Assembly (NCBI GenBank): GCA_022828595.1
Contig: JAKGHH010000003.1
Location: forward strand, 53,743,759 to 53,807,758
Length of the DNA: 64,000 nt
Direction: 5' to 3'
DNA from: Nelumbo lutea
Taxonomy: Eukaryota; Streptophyta; Magnoliopsida; Proteales; Nelumbonaceae
In this document: in pieces, positions 45,113 through 56,956 of the stretch
Layout: each line of letters starts with the position of its first letter
Position numbering within the stretch: position 1 is the first letter of the stretch
Notes under the pieces: model-generated
What the model was told of the DNA's origin: nothing
Databases searched by the model: none
Seen by the model: only the letters and a program-made list of their open reading frames with translations
Made by a program: the position numbers and the translations under genes

Positions 45113-47322
45113 ATGGTGGTCTCAGGCGCTGGCGAGGTGTCTACCAAGTCTGCATCGGATTATGACCGAATGAAAGAATTGAAGGAATTTGATGACTCGA
45201 AAGCTGGTGTTAAAGGACTCGTAGACTCTGGGATTGTGAAGGTCCCTCGTATATTCATCGACCCATCACTTAAATCCGATGAGAAGCTGGTTATTTCAAT
45301 TGAGAAACGTTCAACGATTCCGGTCATAGACCTGAGTGGCATCCACGAAGATGCTGTTCGACGGAAAGACGTCGTCGACCAAGTCCGACATGCATCGGGG
45401 ACATGGGGCTTCTTTCAGGTGGTGAATCATGGAATCCCTACCAGTGTTTTGGATGAGATTCTTCAAGGGGTTCGCAGATTCAACGAGCAAGACGTTGAAG
45501 TAAGGAAGAGATTTTACAGTCGCGACACCAAGAAAAAGGTGGTTTACAATAGCAACTTCGTTTTGTATCAGTCAGCAGCAGCTAATTGGAGGGATACCTT
45601 GTATTGCGTCATGTCTCCTAATCCTCCGAGCTCTGAAGAAATTCCCCAAGTGTGCAGGTACGCGTTGAACCCAATTACACATCAAGTAACTATATATTCC
45701 TTTACAAATTAAAAACAACAAGCACAATTTATCACAATCATCCAATCTGAAATGTTTTGTTTCCTTTCTGTGCTCTGTTTTCTCACATCTACTCCAGGGA
45801 GTTGGGGTTAGACTCAGGGTTTAGTTATATATGGGTATCCCAGTTCCCAAGACTGGGGCAACTATGGATGGATGCTTTCATGTGACAACACTTCTGTGTT
45901 TACCCGTGGTTATGAAATCAGCCGTGAAACGTCCGAGAACACAGAGTACAAGACTGGGTGAAGCCCGGTCTTGATGCTTTAGTTGTGAGTAACCTTACGC
46001 CTTTAATTTTAATATTAATAATTTTTATCTAAAAATACTTATAAATTTAAAAATAAGGCATGTATAAGTTGTAGTCAGTTTGGTTCAGTCAAGTTATGAA
46101 TGTCATATTGCTCTTAGGGGTGTAATTTGGGCCCAAAGTTTTAAAACTCAAGTTTGAATTTAGATTAATTTAATTATAACTAAAAAAAGTTAATTTATAG
46201 ATTAATTTAATTATGACTATAACCTAATTTTTTATATTTACAAAAAATTGTAACATTCATCCATTGATAAAGTAAAATAAATAAAGGAGAACACTAACAA
46301 ATAAAATGGAAAAATAATTATTTTTATTAAGTAATTGGCAGTAATTTATTATTTTTCTAAAAATTATTATAATTAACCTAAATTATTAAATTATTTTTAT
46401 AACAAAGTAATAAAATAAAGATTAATTATTGTAAACAGCATTACATCCCTTTCTTAAATATGTTATTTCAGTTTCCCTTAACAAATCCCATGCATCGCAC
46501 CGGTTCCAGTAGTAATTAAGTTAAAACACAGAGGTATTAGGCTGTATTTAGCAATGGGATTCACAGTAGTTTTTGTGCTTAAATTGTAGAGATATAATGA
46601 TCCAATACTCAGGGCAGGTTGAAAGATTGGCAGTTACATTGTTGGAGTTACTGTCTGAAGCTTTGATGCTTAAACCAAGCCACCTAGTAGACATGGGGTG
46701 TGCCGAGAGTCATGCCATTTTATGTCATTACTACCCTGCCTGCCCAGAGCCTGAATTGACAATGGGAACCAGCAAACATGACGACAACGATTTTATGACC
46801 ATCCTTCTACAAGACCAGATTGGTGGCCTCCAAGTGCTGCATCAAAACCACTGGGTTGATGTGCCCCCTCTGCATGGGGCTCTAGTAGTCAACATTGGAG
46901 ATCTTTTGCAGGCAAGTCTTCGTGGTTGTCTTTCTCTGTATGATTTTATTTCCACATTCATGGGTGGGCTCAATCGATCCAGCCCACAATAGGGCTTGGA
47001 TTTTTCAGTGTTTTTGACTTTAGGTATTGGTGCTTTGACAAAAACACAACAAAGTTTTGTTTGGATGCAGCTTATTTCAAATGATAGACTTAGAAGCGTG
47101 GAACATAGAGTAGTTGCAAACAACGTAGGCCCCAGAGTGTCGGTGGCTTGCTTCTTCCCTACATCGGTTCAGGAATCCACCAAGAGGTATGGCCCAATCA
47201 AGGAGTTGCTATCAGAGGAGAATCCCCCTATTTACAGGGAAATTACGATCCCAGAGTTTAGTTCATACTTCTATTCAAAAGGACTTGATGGCAGCCCTAT
47301 GTTAAATCATTTCAAGTTGTGA
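45113..47322 (+). CDS. 2-oxoglutarate/Fe(II) dioxygenase, gene C (ACC-oxidase homolog family)
   Basis: Exons 45113-45657, 46590-46911, 47071-47322; 372 aa. The N-terminal '[20 protein letters not shown]' and '[12 protein letters not shown]' mark the family. The iron triad is H245, D247 and H301, with R311 and S313 as the RxS motif. The residue between the ligands is Asp ('KHDDND') instead of Ala. The second intron begins with GC (cag|gcaagt) and ends with AG. All other introns except the same one in gene D are GT-AG. Intron 1 is 932 bp. Its nearest paralog is gene D. No frame breaks. Probably expressed from its own promoter; substrate unknown. Confidence 0.93.
46905..46920 (+). other. GC donor splice site of gene C intron 2
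   Basis: The exon-intron boundary after 46911 reads cag|gcaagt, an otherwise perfect donor consensus with GC instead of GT. The acceptor at 47069-47070 is ttggatgcag. Using a nearby GT would break the frame, and the exon junction is fixed by alignment with A and B. Confidence 0.85.
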
Positions 47323-47633
47323 CGACTGACGAGACGTCGTCTATACATTCATATATTTACCTCTTCGTCTCTCTACTCTACTCGTTGATTGATGAGAATG
47401 CGTAAGTTCAAGCACATGAAATTGTTTTAGTCTACTGTTTTCGATGCTCGTGGTCGTGGTCGTGGTCGTGGGTGGCGTTCGGACTTAACCGAAGCACTAT
47501 CCTAGTATGCTATGGTAAATTTGGTTTTTTAAAGAGTAGAGATAAGAAAACTCTAATTCTATAATTAGAGTTGATCGAAGTGATCAGAAAAGGAGGCACG
47601 GAAAAATAAGTAGGGATATGAAGAGCTTTCTTC
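47323..47633. other. 3' flank of gene C
   Basis: Likely 3' UTR and spacer. It contains a short GGTCGT repeat (about 47450-47470). No gene. Confidence 0.5.
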
Positions 47634-48042
47634 TAGGGGTGTCAATGGACCGGTTTGGGGTTGGACCCAATCCAAATCAAAATCAATTGGGACGGATTGC
47701 ACAGACCACATATTGTATTGGACCAGTTCAGACTAAATAGTCTAAAGTTTGGGTTGGAACCGGTCTAAATTAAAATCAGTTCCGACAAAGTAGACGGTTT
47801 AGACATTGAATTGGACTGGTCCAAAATGGTCCATAGTATTCATTGGACCTGATCCAAAATGGTCCATAGTTAGACCTAACTTGGGCTACCTAAGGGTTAG
47901 CCTTAGGCCCAACATGAAAAATAGAAAAGCCCAACCATTTGAGCTTATGCCTAGCCCTAACTCCTAAGCCTAGCTTGAGGGCCAAAAATTATGAGTTGGG
48001 TCAGTCTGGGCTCAAGTACACCCACTTAATTTGCATCCCTAT
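47634..48042. mobile_element. hAT-like MITE, TAGGGGTG family
   Basis: Left end 'taggggtgtcaatggaccgg', right end 'aatttgcatcccta'. Interior rich in 'ggtccaa/ttggacc' motifs. No convincing 8-bp duplication, so one boundary may be off. Confidence 0.5.
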
Positions 48043-48765
48043 GGACTATTGACCACCAATTAGATGCAAACGCAATTTTCTTTTCAAGTTGCTTTACTTT
48101 TACATTGTATTTCTATCATTAATAAAAACAGTGCTATTTGTTATACTTATTTTTTAATATGATGAACATACATATATTAAAAATATATTAAGATGCACCC
48201 AAATGATTTTTTTATAAAATTTTTATACCTTTAGTAGTTTTTGTGTCTCTATCTTTTAAAAGTTTTTATTATTTATATATGACATCATAGGTTGACTTAT
48301 TTGACCTAAAGGGTTGAACCATTGGCCCACCACTTGATTAGGAAAATTGTTTCATTTTCGGGTCAATTTTAAACTATGTATTTTGTTTTCGTTATTAATA
48401 AAAATACTTCTTGCTTATTATACTTATTGTTGTTTAATATGATACACATATACTATTAGATATGTGCCTAACTTTTTTCACAAAATTTTGTTATTTTTGT
48501 AATATTTATTTGTTATTTATTTTTAAATTTTTATCTTTTAACTATGGAATTATTGATTGATTCATTTGAAAATTGAAATGGATGGTTGAACTTACTTATC
48601 CACCACTCGGACAAAAATGGTGGTTTATTTTCATGTTGGTTTTGAAAAACATGTTTTATATTATTAAAATATTGAACATAAATTTAATGAGTAGAATTTA
48701 TTGGTGGGAAGCAAAAATACTTCAAATAAAGTATACGATGATAGAGAATGGAAATTAACACCTCA
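48043..48765. other. AT-rich spacer with a local repeat
   Basis: 48080-48260 and 48370-48540 share 'ttaatatgat', 'cattaataaaaa' and 'ttatacttatt' in order, suggesting an old duplication of roughly 290 bp. No gene. Confidence 0.4.
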
Positions 48766-49083
48766 GGCTGCATTTGAATGCGGTGGAAAAATCCACCATA
48801 TAGAAGTCAATCGGTGGAAAAATTCATCGTGTAAAGGTCCATCGATTTAAAACTGCATAGACTGTTGGGATTTTTTAAGTGAGAATGGATCTAAAAGCAC
48901 ATTGATTTTATTAACATATCATTTACATTGATTTTTTATATAACTTTTACATGAAAAACAAATGGCTGCGAAAGTGGACCGGGTGTAGAGTTTTACACTG
49001 GAAACAAATGGGTGTAAATGCGAACTAATGGTTGAGTTTTATGTCGATTCACATTTACACCTCAATCAAACGTAACCTTAACG
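48766..49083. mobile_element. MITE-like element
   Basis: Left 'aggctgcatttgaatgcggt' and right 'tcaatcaaacgtaacctt' form an imperfect inverted repeat. The interior repeats 'ggtggaaaaatcca'. No clear target duplication. Confidence 0.4.
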
Positions 49084-49653
49084 AAGGGGATTCTTTTTGC
49101 CCACACAGTTATAAAGGGTCCAAATTCATAAATAGGGATATTTTGGTCAAGAAAAGTCTATAAAAGCTCATATATTTAATTTACTTTTAATTTAGGATTT
49201 AATGAGAGAGAATGAGAGTTAGTATAACAAATATAAGATTAATGAGAGGGAATGGAATGAATTTAAAAATAGTAATTTGAATAAACACTTTTCATTGAAA
49301 TAAGCTCCAACTTCGGACTTCTTTTCAAGCACTTATTTGATATTTTCTTTCCATCATTGTCCCTCCTTTTTTCTTGAAATACCCATAATACCCCTCATCA
49401 AACATGATAGGGTTTCACCTACTTTATATCATTTCTCATTCCCTTCCCAATTTAGGTTTATGGTCCATTTTCCTCTTTTTTTTTTTCTCATTTTTCTCTT
49501 TTATGCATCTCATTGAAAGGCAATGATGCATTTTCCACCGGTGGCCAATCACTTTGGCAGCCATTTGTCCTTGTTTACAGATTCATCAGCTCAACTTCTT
49601 TTGTTCTGGCAGTTGCATGCACTAGTTGTGAATGGGTACATCAATTATATTTT

Positions 49654-51030
49654 GGGTAAATTTCTTAAATTACCCTTATGGTTTAGCTAATTGACTAAAT
49701 GTACCTTCATTGTTTGAAATTTGACTAAAACTACCTCTACTGTTTCTGACAATTGACTAATACTTAAAATAGGGAAAGGGGAAAGAAAGGCTGGTTCAAC
49801 AAACCCTGGAAGTAGAAAGAATGGCCCTAACAGTCTTAGAATCAGATCTAAAGATAATTTTCTGACTGTTCTAATAGAACTTAACGGGAAAATCTCAGAT
49901 CCAGTACGCAGACTCCATGTTGAAAGACTTGGCTCCATGCTGCTTCCTCTTCTTATTTTTCTTTTTCTTTCTCCCCTGTTCTGCCACCACTGCTACAACT
50001 TGAACCAACGGCAGTAGCTGCTTCCTTTCTCCCTCATTCTTCCTCTTCTACTTTTTCTTTCGGGTGGTTTAAGAACTCGTCACTGACGATAAACCTCTCC
50101 ATCTCTTCTCTCAGGTAAACGGGTAGATGACCTTCTAGAGTTCGCCTCCACTTCTAGCATCCATTCCATAGAAGCTCTCTAAAGTCCACCTCCACTTCTA
50201 CGATTGTGACTTCCTCTGCGTCGTCTCTCTCAAAACCAAAGCCGTCCATGTTGCCAAAGATGAAACGAAGATCTGCAAAACCAGGAACTTCTTAGGCACT
50301 TTATGAGCAACTTAATTGGCTGACCTCCTAGTAAACGATATCATGATCTGAGAGAAGTTGGAATACAGATGGTCAATGTTAGTGGTCATAAATCAGAATG
50401 TTGAACTGTGGCCATAGGCTGTTGGTCACCTAGTCTGAGATGTATGGCCGGGTTCAAGAGTTCGAGAAAAACCTGAACTCTTCAGTATATATCTTGTAAA
50501 TATTTGCTAGTTTAGTTTCTAATTTATCTCTTGTACATATCTATGTGTTAGTTTTTCCCTTTTAGCAGATCTCTTGTATGTGTATAAATACACAACACGA
50601 TGGAATGAAAAAGATATCAGAAATTCATCATCCTTTCACAGGCTAATAGCTTTTTCTCTTCCTAGGAATTTAGAGGCTTTGGAGGTGAAATGAAGGTTGG
50701 CGAAGATGCCAAATCAGTCAACCTTGTAAAAACTCAGGCTCCAACATTCTATTCTTTCACCAAAAATGACATCTAAGTTCTCCAGGAACACTGATTTCTG
50801 TAGCTCCATGGGAATCGAGGGAGGGGGTAATATTGAGTTTTAAAAGAATTTTAAACACCATGTGGTCTCACGTGTATACGGGTTTTGACAGAATAATAAT
50901 GGATGCTAACGGTAAGGGAAGTATTAGTCAATTGTCAGAAACAATAGGGGTAGCGTCAGTCAATTTTCAAATAGTAGGGGTACACATAGTCAATTAGCTA
51001 AACCATAAGGATAGTTTAAGAAATTTAACC
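49654..51030. mobile_element. Mutator-like element, 1.38 kb, long TIRs and perfect 9-bp TSD
   Basis: About 110-bp terminal inverted repeats. Left 'gggtaaatttcttaaattac' and right (reverse complement) 'ggttaaatttcttaaactat' stay aligned through 'tttctgacaattgactaata'. Perfect 9-bp duplications TTATATTTT are at 49645-49653 and 51031-51039. No transposase. The interior has exon-like higher-GC stretches (49890-50300) and a TATA-like 'gtgtataaatacacaac' near 50580. It may be a cargo-carrying (Pack-MULE type) element, but I cannot identify a parent gene. Confidence 0.87.
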
Positions 51031-51364
51031 TTATATTTTTCGGTTAAATTCATCATTTTATTTATTTATTGAATAATCACTTATGGAATAAATAGCTCAT
51101 CAAATGTTCAATACAAAAATTATTTTAAAAATAAGTAGTTAGAAAAAACCCCTCTTCGAACATACTATTTTACCCCTTGAACATACTATTTGGAAATGTT
51201 GAGTTCAATTCAGTTATCTCATGAAAAATAATTTTCAACTTCAAAATAATATTGAAATAATACAAATAAAAAATAATAATTTAATAATTAAAAATGACTA
51301 ATTAATAAATGAAACAATTAATATTTAAAAAATAAGTAATGACTATAAAAATATTAAAATAATT

Positions 51365-51369
<5 letters not shown>

Positions 51370-51446
<77 letters not shown>

Positions 51447-51447
51447 T
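51370..51447. repeat. (TAA)n/(TTA)n microsatellite
   Basis: AAT repeats switching to ATT repeats in the middle, so the tract is a near-perfect palindrome. It produces artefactual poly-Asn / poly-Tyr frames. Confidence 0.95.
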
Positions 51448-51486
51448 CAATCGCCGCTGTAACTTGCAACGGTAGTGGTAGGAAGA

Positions 51487-51548
51487 CAGGGAGAGAGATA
51501 GAGAGAGAACCATTGCTACAAGTTGCATCGGTGGTGGCGAGAAAACAG

Positions 51549-51600
<52 letters not shown>

Positions 51601-51730
51601 GAACATGCCACTGCTGAGAGTTGCAGTGACGGTGGTATGAAGACGAGAGAGAAAGAGGTTGAATGGGTTCACGAGAGAGAGAGAGGTTGAATGAGTTCAC
51701 GAGAGAGAGAGAGAAAGAGAGAGAGGTTGA
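51487..51730. repeat. (GA)n-rich microsatellites in a short tandem repeat
   Basis: Long GA runs at 51553-51597 and shorter ones to 51724. Between them 'ttgca..g.ggtggtag/cgagaa.acag' repeats three times (from 51463, 51514, 51609). Confidence 0.85.
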
Positions 51731-52245
51731 AAAGAAGAAGAAAACATGAATGACCTAGTTTTTTTTTTTGTTGAGGTTAAATAGGGGTGAAGCGCATCAT
51801 TGTGAAAAGAGTTGAAGGGTAATTTTGACCATACACTAGCTCTGAAATGCATCTGAGCGCGTTAAAAGCTGGCCCGTGCACTATCATTTTCAGACCTGAA
51901 AACAAAATTAAGATCAGTTTTAAGAGGATACACCAAATGGGTTTGAGATAAAAAAAGCAACGTTTTCAAACCTCAAACATCTGAAAAGTGCTATCAAACG
52001 CCACCTGCTCTAACAAAAATCCTCCAAAACCCAAATTTATCTACCTTTTCCATTTGTGTTTATCCATTTACAATAAGAAGTAAAAATTATCAAGAATGAG
52101 GTTATCATGTTAAGCCCTCCCACACACCGCCTTAGATGGGTAGAAGCTAGAAGTTACCAGGGTGTCTTAATAATATACAAACTATAGCAAGTGTTTTAAT
52201 TAATATTATTAAGTACAGGGTGTGTTTTAGTAAATAATCCAAATT
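51731..52245. other. Spacer, nothing recognised
   Basis: No coding or element ends identified. Confidence 0.4.
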
Positions 52246-52420
52246 TTAACAAGGGGCGGTAAATTGGGCAAGCCCTTCTTAACTACTTTTGACTGATTGA
52301 GAATAGGACAAATTCTCTAAAATACTTCGACTAGGCCTGGGCTCAAACTTCATCTCCAAATAGAGTATACGGTGGTTTAGGGAAAATCTTGACCGAATAC
52401 AAGCTATAAAAACATGGTAG
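52246..52420 (+). repeat. Fossil dioxygenase 3' flank downstream of gene C
   Basis: 'taactacttttgactgattg', 'aatacttcgactaggcctgg' and following blocks align in order with 20140-20270 and 36735-36860 in the 3' flanks of genes A and B. It lies about 4.9 kb beyond the gene C stop. The intervening DNA is transposon insertions, so it is probably gene C's own displaced 3' flank. Confidence 0.6.
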
Positions 52421-52763
52421 CTCACTTGATTGGATGGACCAACAAGACATATTGGACAATCCAGTCCAAAATATTTATTAGATTGGATTGGACATGATGC
52501 ATTCGTAATAAATTTATATTGAATTGGGTTGGATTAAGCAAATATTTGGTCCATTGATATAAAATAAGAGCATAGGCGCCAATGGACCAGGGGTTGAAAC
52601 CATTTTAAATCAAAATGAATTTGAACAGATTGGGCGGTCCAAACATTGAATTAGAGCGAATCAAAAATATCCATTGGATTGGATTGAATTAGACCTGGTC
52701 CATTTATAATGGACTCACATTGGTTGGATGGCATTGGACCAAATCTAGTCAAATTGACACTCC

Positions 52764-54450
52764 CATAGGCAAGGTTAAAGGTATCAGAAACACTATGCAT
52801 ATCAAAAAGGCAAATTTAAGAGACATATCAGGATATGCCTTGGATATGCATGGATACAGATGAAAAATTAAGATACGCATGGAAATGCTATAAATACTCC
52901 AATAAGTCATAAATAAACATCAATATCACTAAATATAAGACACAAATGATCTATTTATGCATAAAAATAACACATTTTAGTGGGTTTTATGAAAAAAACA
53001 ATATAATCAATATACGGGAACAGAAACATACTATCTAATAAAATACTTAATTCAGCTATAATCTTCCAAGTTCCATTCTAATAGATCAAATAATTATTTT
53101 GCATGTTTCATTCTCATTTTTTAAAAACTAAACATTTATTTTTATTCAAATAATTATTTTGCATATTTTATTCTAAAATTAAATTAAAATTAAGAAAAGT
53201 AAATATGTAACAGAAAAAGTGAATGCATTTATGGACATAATAGATCAAATAATTATTTTGCATGGTTCGTTCTAATTTTCTAAAAAATAAATAATTATTT
53301 ATTTTTATTTAAATAATTATATTGCATGCTTTATTTTTAAAATTAAATTAAAATTAAGAAAAGTAAATATGTAACAAAAAAATTGAATGGATTTATGGAC
53401 ATAATAGATCAAATAATTATCTTGCATGTTTTGTTCTAAAAATTAAACTAAAATTAAAAAATTTAATATGCAACCAAAAAATTGAATGGGTTTATGGACA
53501 TAATAGATCATCCATATATTTACTGTAAATATTTATTATTAGAATTTAGATCATAGCAAAAAATTAGAGAAATAAATAAATATTTATAATAAAAAAAAAA
53601 TAAAAAAAATCAAATTAAAAATTTCACATGATATTTGAATATATTGATGTATGGAATTATGGACCATGTTAGATTTGTCTTAGATCTACAACATACTCAA
53701 CCTATAGAGTTAGATCACATAATATAAATAAATAAAATATAGTATTCTGAAAACTAAAAAAATAAATTATTTAGAAGAAATTTCAATTGATCTATGGACA
53801 TGTTAGATCATCCATAGATCTACAATATAATCAATTTGTAGAGGTAGATCACAAGAAAAACCTAAAATTTTCATTTTTTTTCAGATTTTTTACTTTTTGG
53901 AATTTCTTCAAACATTCACAAAGATCTACATATAGCAGCAAAATAAGTGGGATTTTTTTGCACAAGAATAGTAGATCGACATGCATAAAGATGTTTCTAA
54001 GCATCCAAACTAAAAGAAACCCAAAAACATTGGCTGAAAATGTGAAAAATTTTAAGAAAAATAACTTATTTTTACTCCTTTTCACAACCTTGAAAAACTT
54101 GTTGAATCTTGCAAGTTTATAAATATTTTGGTAGATTTTTGCAAGATTTGAGTTTCTATGAAGGTTAAGAAGCTTTCGGGAGGGTTTGGGGAAGAAATAG
54201 GGCTTTTTAAATGGGTTTAAAAGCCCCCTTTCGAAACCACTTATATTTGCAATTTTCACAACAGTAAAGTCATCGTGTATCGGCCAATACACTACCATAT
54301 CATTAGTGTATCGGCCAATACATGATTGAAACTCACTGATACAGTACTGATACGATGAAAAGGAACAGTACCATTGATTTGGGACCGTTCCCATGCCGAA
54401 AACCCTAAGATATAATACGTATCAGCCGATACGTGATGAAATTTTGAACC
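52764..54450. mobile_element. AT-rich element with GCAAGGTT ends and internal ~160-bp repeats
   Basis: Ends 'taggcaaggttaaag' and (reverse complement) 'taggcaaggttcaaaatttc' are inverted. Inside, 'aatagatcaaataattat' recurs at about 53080, 53239 and 53403. Near the right end 'gtatcggccaatacac' motifs recur. No transposase. Superfamily unknown. Confidence 0.45.
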
Positions 54451-54469
54451 TTGCCTACAAGCAAGTGCA

Positions 54470-55345
54470 AAGGGAGAATATTCGATCCTTATTGGTTGCA
54501 CAACTAATGATGCGACTGAATTGTGGGCCATATATGAAGGTCTTCGAAAAGCTAAGTGAAGGGGATTTAACAATCTCATGTTTGAATCTGACTCATTATC
54601 CACTGTTATGGCCATTAAGAGTTGGAGGATTGTTAAATGGCAAATAAAGGGCTCTTCAATAATCAATAGTACTCTATTACTTATGGACCGGTTTTCTTCC
54701 ATAACTATTTATCACTGTTATAGAGAAGCTAATAAATGTGTACAAGGCAGCTAATGAAGCTGTGAATCATGGTTGTAAGTGTAGTCTTTTTTATAATCCT
54801 CCTGAGTAGACCTGTTCATAGGCCAGGTAACCCAATGGGCTGGCCTGGACTAACCCATCTTAAATAGGGCTTGGACAAAACTTTAAGCCCGTGGGCTCGG
54901 GCTCTAAAAAACGGATCTGACTATTTTATGACTGGATTTGGGTTTTCTCAAATAAGTCCGGCCTGACAATATTAAACATATATTGGAAATATAATATATA
55001 TGTTAATAATACACAATATATATTATATAATAATAAAATTAATAGCAAAAAAAGTATTATATGTAATAAATATATATAATATTATATAATATATAATATA
55101 TAATTAATATGTTATAAAATACATATCAAAATTGGGCTTTGTGATTTATATAGGGCTGGGCTGGGGCTCAAGATTTAAACCGATGGTCGGACTGGGCTCG
55201 GATTCGGGCCTAATAATTTTCTGTTTATAAAAGGAAAAAAGCCGATACGAATCCGGCCCGGCCGAGGTCTAGTAGTCCTGAGCGAGCAAGTTATGGATGT
55301 ATTGAGGGAGGATAGGAGTGGCTTTTCGTTTTTGCGTTCTTGTCG
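54470..55345 (+). pseudogene. LINE-type RNase H remnant split by a hAT-like MITE
   Basis: Plus strand: 'TNDATELWAIYEGLRKAK' (catalytic Glu), stop, then 'NNLMFESDSLSTVMAIKSW' (catalytic Asp) and 'HCYREANKC', the usual order of the plant LINE RVT_3 domain. The frame ends at 54806 with '(F)YNPPE' and resumes at 55283 with 'QVMDVLREDRSGF', so the MITE at 54807-55274 interrupted it. Stops show it was already decayed or has decayed since. Confidence 0.75.
54807..55274. mobile_element. hAT-like MITE inserted in LINE remnant
   Basis: 'tagacctgttcataggcc' at the left and 'ggccgaggtctagta' at the right are inverted. 8-bp flanks CTCCTGAG (54799-54806) and GTCCTGAG (55275-55282) match at 7 of 8. AT-rich centre with (TA)n. 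Confidence 0.75.
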
Positions 55346-55409
55346 TAGCCGTTAATGCAATCTATCTGTCAGTATATTTATATATATTGTAGAGCAGACG
55401 GTACTTTGT

Positions 55410-55545
55410 ATAGATAATCGAGGGCTGGTTTTTCAGGTGACACCAAGGCTAGAGAGAGCACATTGGGATTTGAGTGAGTGATTGACCAGAGGTGACACCT
55501 AGGGAGCCGTGGTCTAGGGATGCTCACTGTTCTTTGATTATATTA
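55410..55545 (+). repeat. Segment shared with the gene C upstream region
   Basis: 'tttttcaggtgacacc', 'gaccagaggtgac', 'ccgtggtc..g.gatgctc' align in order with 44750-44885. In C this lies about 230-360 bp before the ATG. In D it is displaced to about 1.4-1.5 kb before the ATG. Confidence 0.55.
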
Positions 55546-56029
55546 TAACTTTTGTTTGGATAAACATGGATATATATTAAAATGATTTATACAGTACCAT
55601 TTTAAAAAATATGTTACATCTGTCTCTATTGCAAATCTTGATTTTTCTTTTTTTCTTGTTTCCTAATCTGAATTCAGTTTAGTTCCATCGGTCAAGACAG
55701 CACTACTGAAGGATTTGAGCTCGATTTTTCAGTGAAGAAATTGTACAGTTCCTCAGTACCTGAAAAGTGTCTTTCTTTGGGACATGTTGCAACAGTACTC
55801 ACTCCAACAATTGAAAGCAACTTATTGAAAAAGGCGATGGTGAAATAAAGTGTTGAATCTTAGGGACGATGAAGTCGATGAAATTTTTAGTTGAGTTGTT
55901 AGAGAGAGAGAGAGAGAGAGAGAGAGTCTAAACGCTGGCAAACTATTTTGGCAGGTGGATGTGGATCATGAAGGTGAGAGTTGATTAAGGACAAAAACAT
56001 TAAGCCAAAAACTGTTTTTATATATTATT
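55546..56029. other. Spacer with (GA)n microsatellite
   Basis: GA run at 55901-55926. No gene or element ends recognised. Confidence 0.45.
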
Positions 56030-56149
56030 AGTTGGGTTACGTGCATAAATAGGGTAAAATATAAACATGACAAAGATATTCTTAAAAACAATATTAAATA
56101 TATTGTGCATTCCTAATTGGTGGAAGAATGAGATAAATTTACCATAAAA

Positions 56150-56545
56150 GAAAATATAGCTGAACCCAGTGCTAAGTGGCTTGGGTAATAGTTGAATATG
56201 AATTTTTGCATTTTGGTACAACTAATTTGAACCCAATGTTACATGCATCTCAACAACGTGGCATCTGTAATAGTTGAATATCATGAAAAATGTGTGGTTT
56301 TCCTTTGTATTTTGGTCTTATAAAAGTACAAATAGTTTGAACCCAATGCTACGTGGCTAATGCTTCTATAATAGTTGAATACCATGAAAAGATGTGTGGT
56401 TGTCTTTTAATTTCTCTTGTATTTGATCTTATAATAGTACAAATTAATTTAACTGCTATTGTTTATTTCAAAGAGAACAACTTATGAAAAATGTGTGGCT
56501 GCATTTTATATTTTGGTCTTATAATAGTACAAAAAATTAAAACCA
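56150..56545. repeat. Degenerate ~100-bp tandem repeats upstream of gene D
   Basis: 'gaaccca.tgctacgtggc', 'aatagttgaata.catgaaaa', 'atgtgtggtt' and 'ggtcttataa.agtacaaa' recur three to four times in order (for example 'atgtgtgg' at about 56290, 56392, 56490). They end about 410 bp before the gene D start. Confidence 0.65.
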
Positions 56546-56956
56546 ATTTAACTACTAACATGTTCCGAGAACATTGATAGTGGAAAAACTGAAAAGAAGA
56601 CAACGGTATTTTTAAAATTGAAATTAAGTATCACCATTAACATCAGATGAAGAATTCTCGAACTGGGTGTTCAAAAAGATATTAAAAACAAAATAACAAG
56701 ACAAACTGACCTTTTAAATGGCTTATAGGCATGAAGTGTGTGATCCGTGGTGCCATGCAAGTCCCAATTTGATTGGAAGTAGGGGTGGCAGCAAATGGGT
56801 GGGTTGATTTGTTGTGATGTGGGTAAATGTTGTTATAAATGCAATACAACATGGACCCAAGTGCATGAAATCCAACTCACACTAATCTATACTTTACTCC
56901 TGCTGTATCCACATCCATCATCTTCCTCTCCTTCCTACAACTACAAGCCTACGAAA

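Noticed and set aside
51370..51700. Minus-strand frames of 85-100 residues
   Set aside because: They are generated by the (TAA)n and (GA)n microsatellites.
53849..54394. 181-residue minus-strand frame
   Set aside because: AT-rich Phe/Lys/Asn composition inside a transposable element with no recognisable motif.
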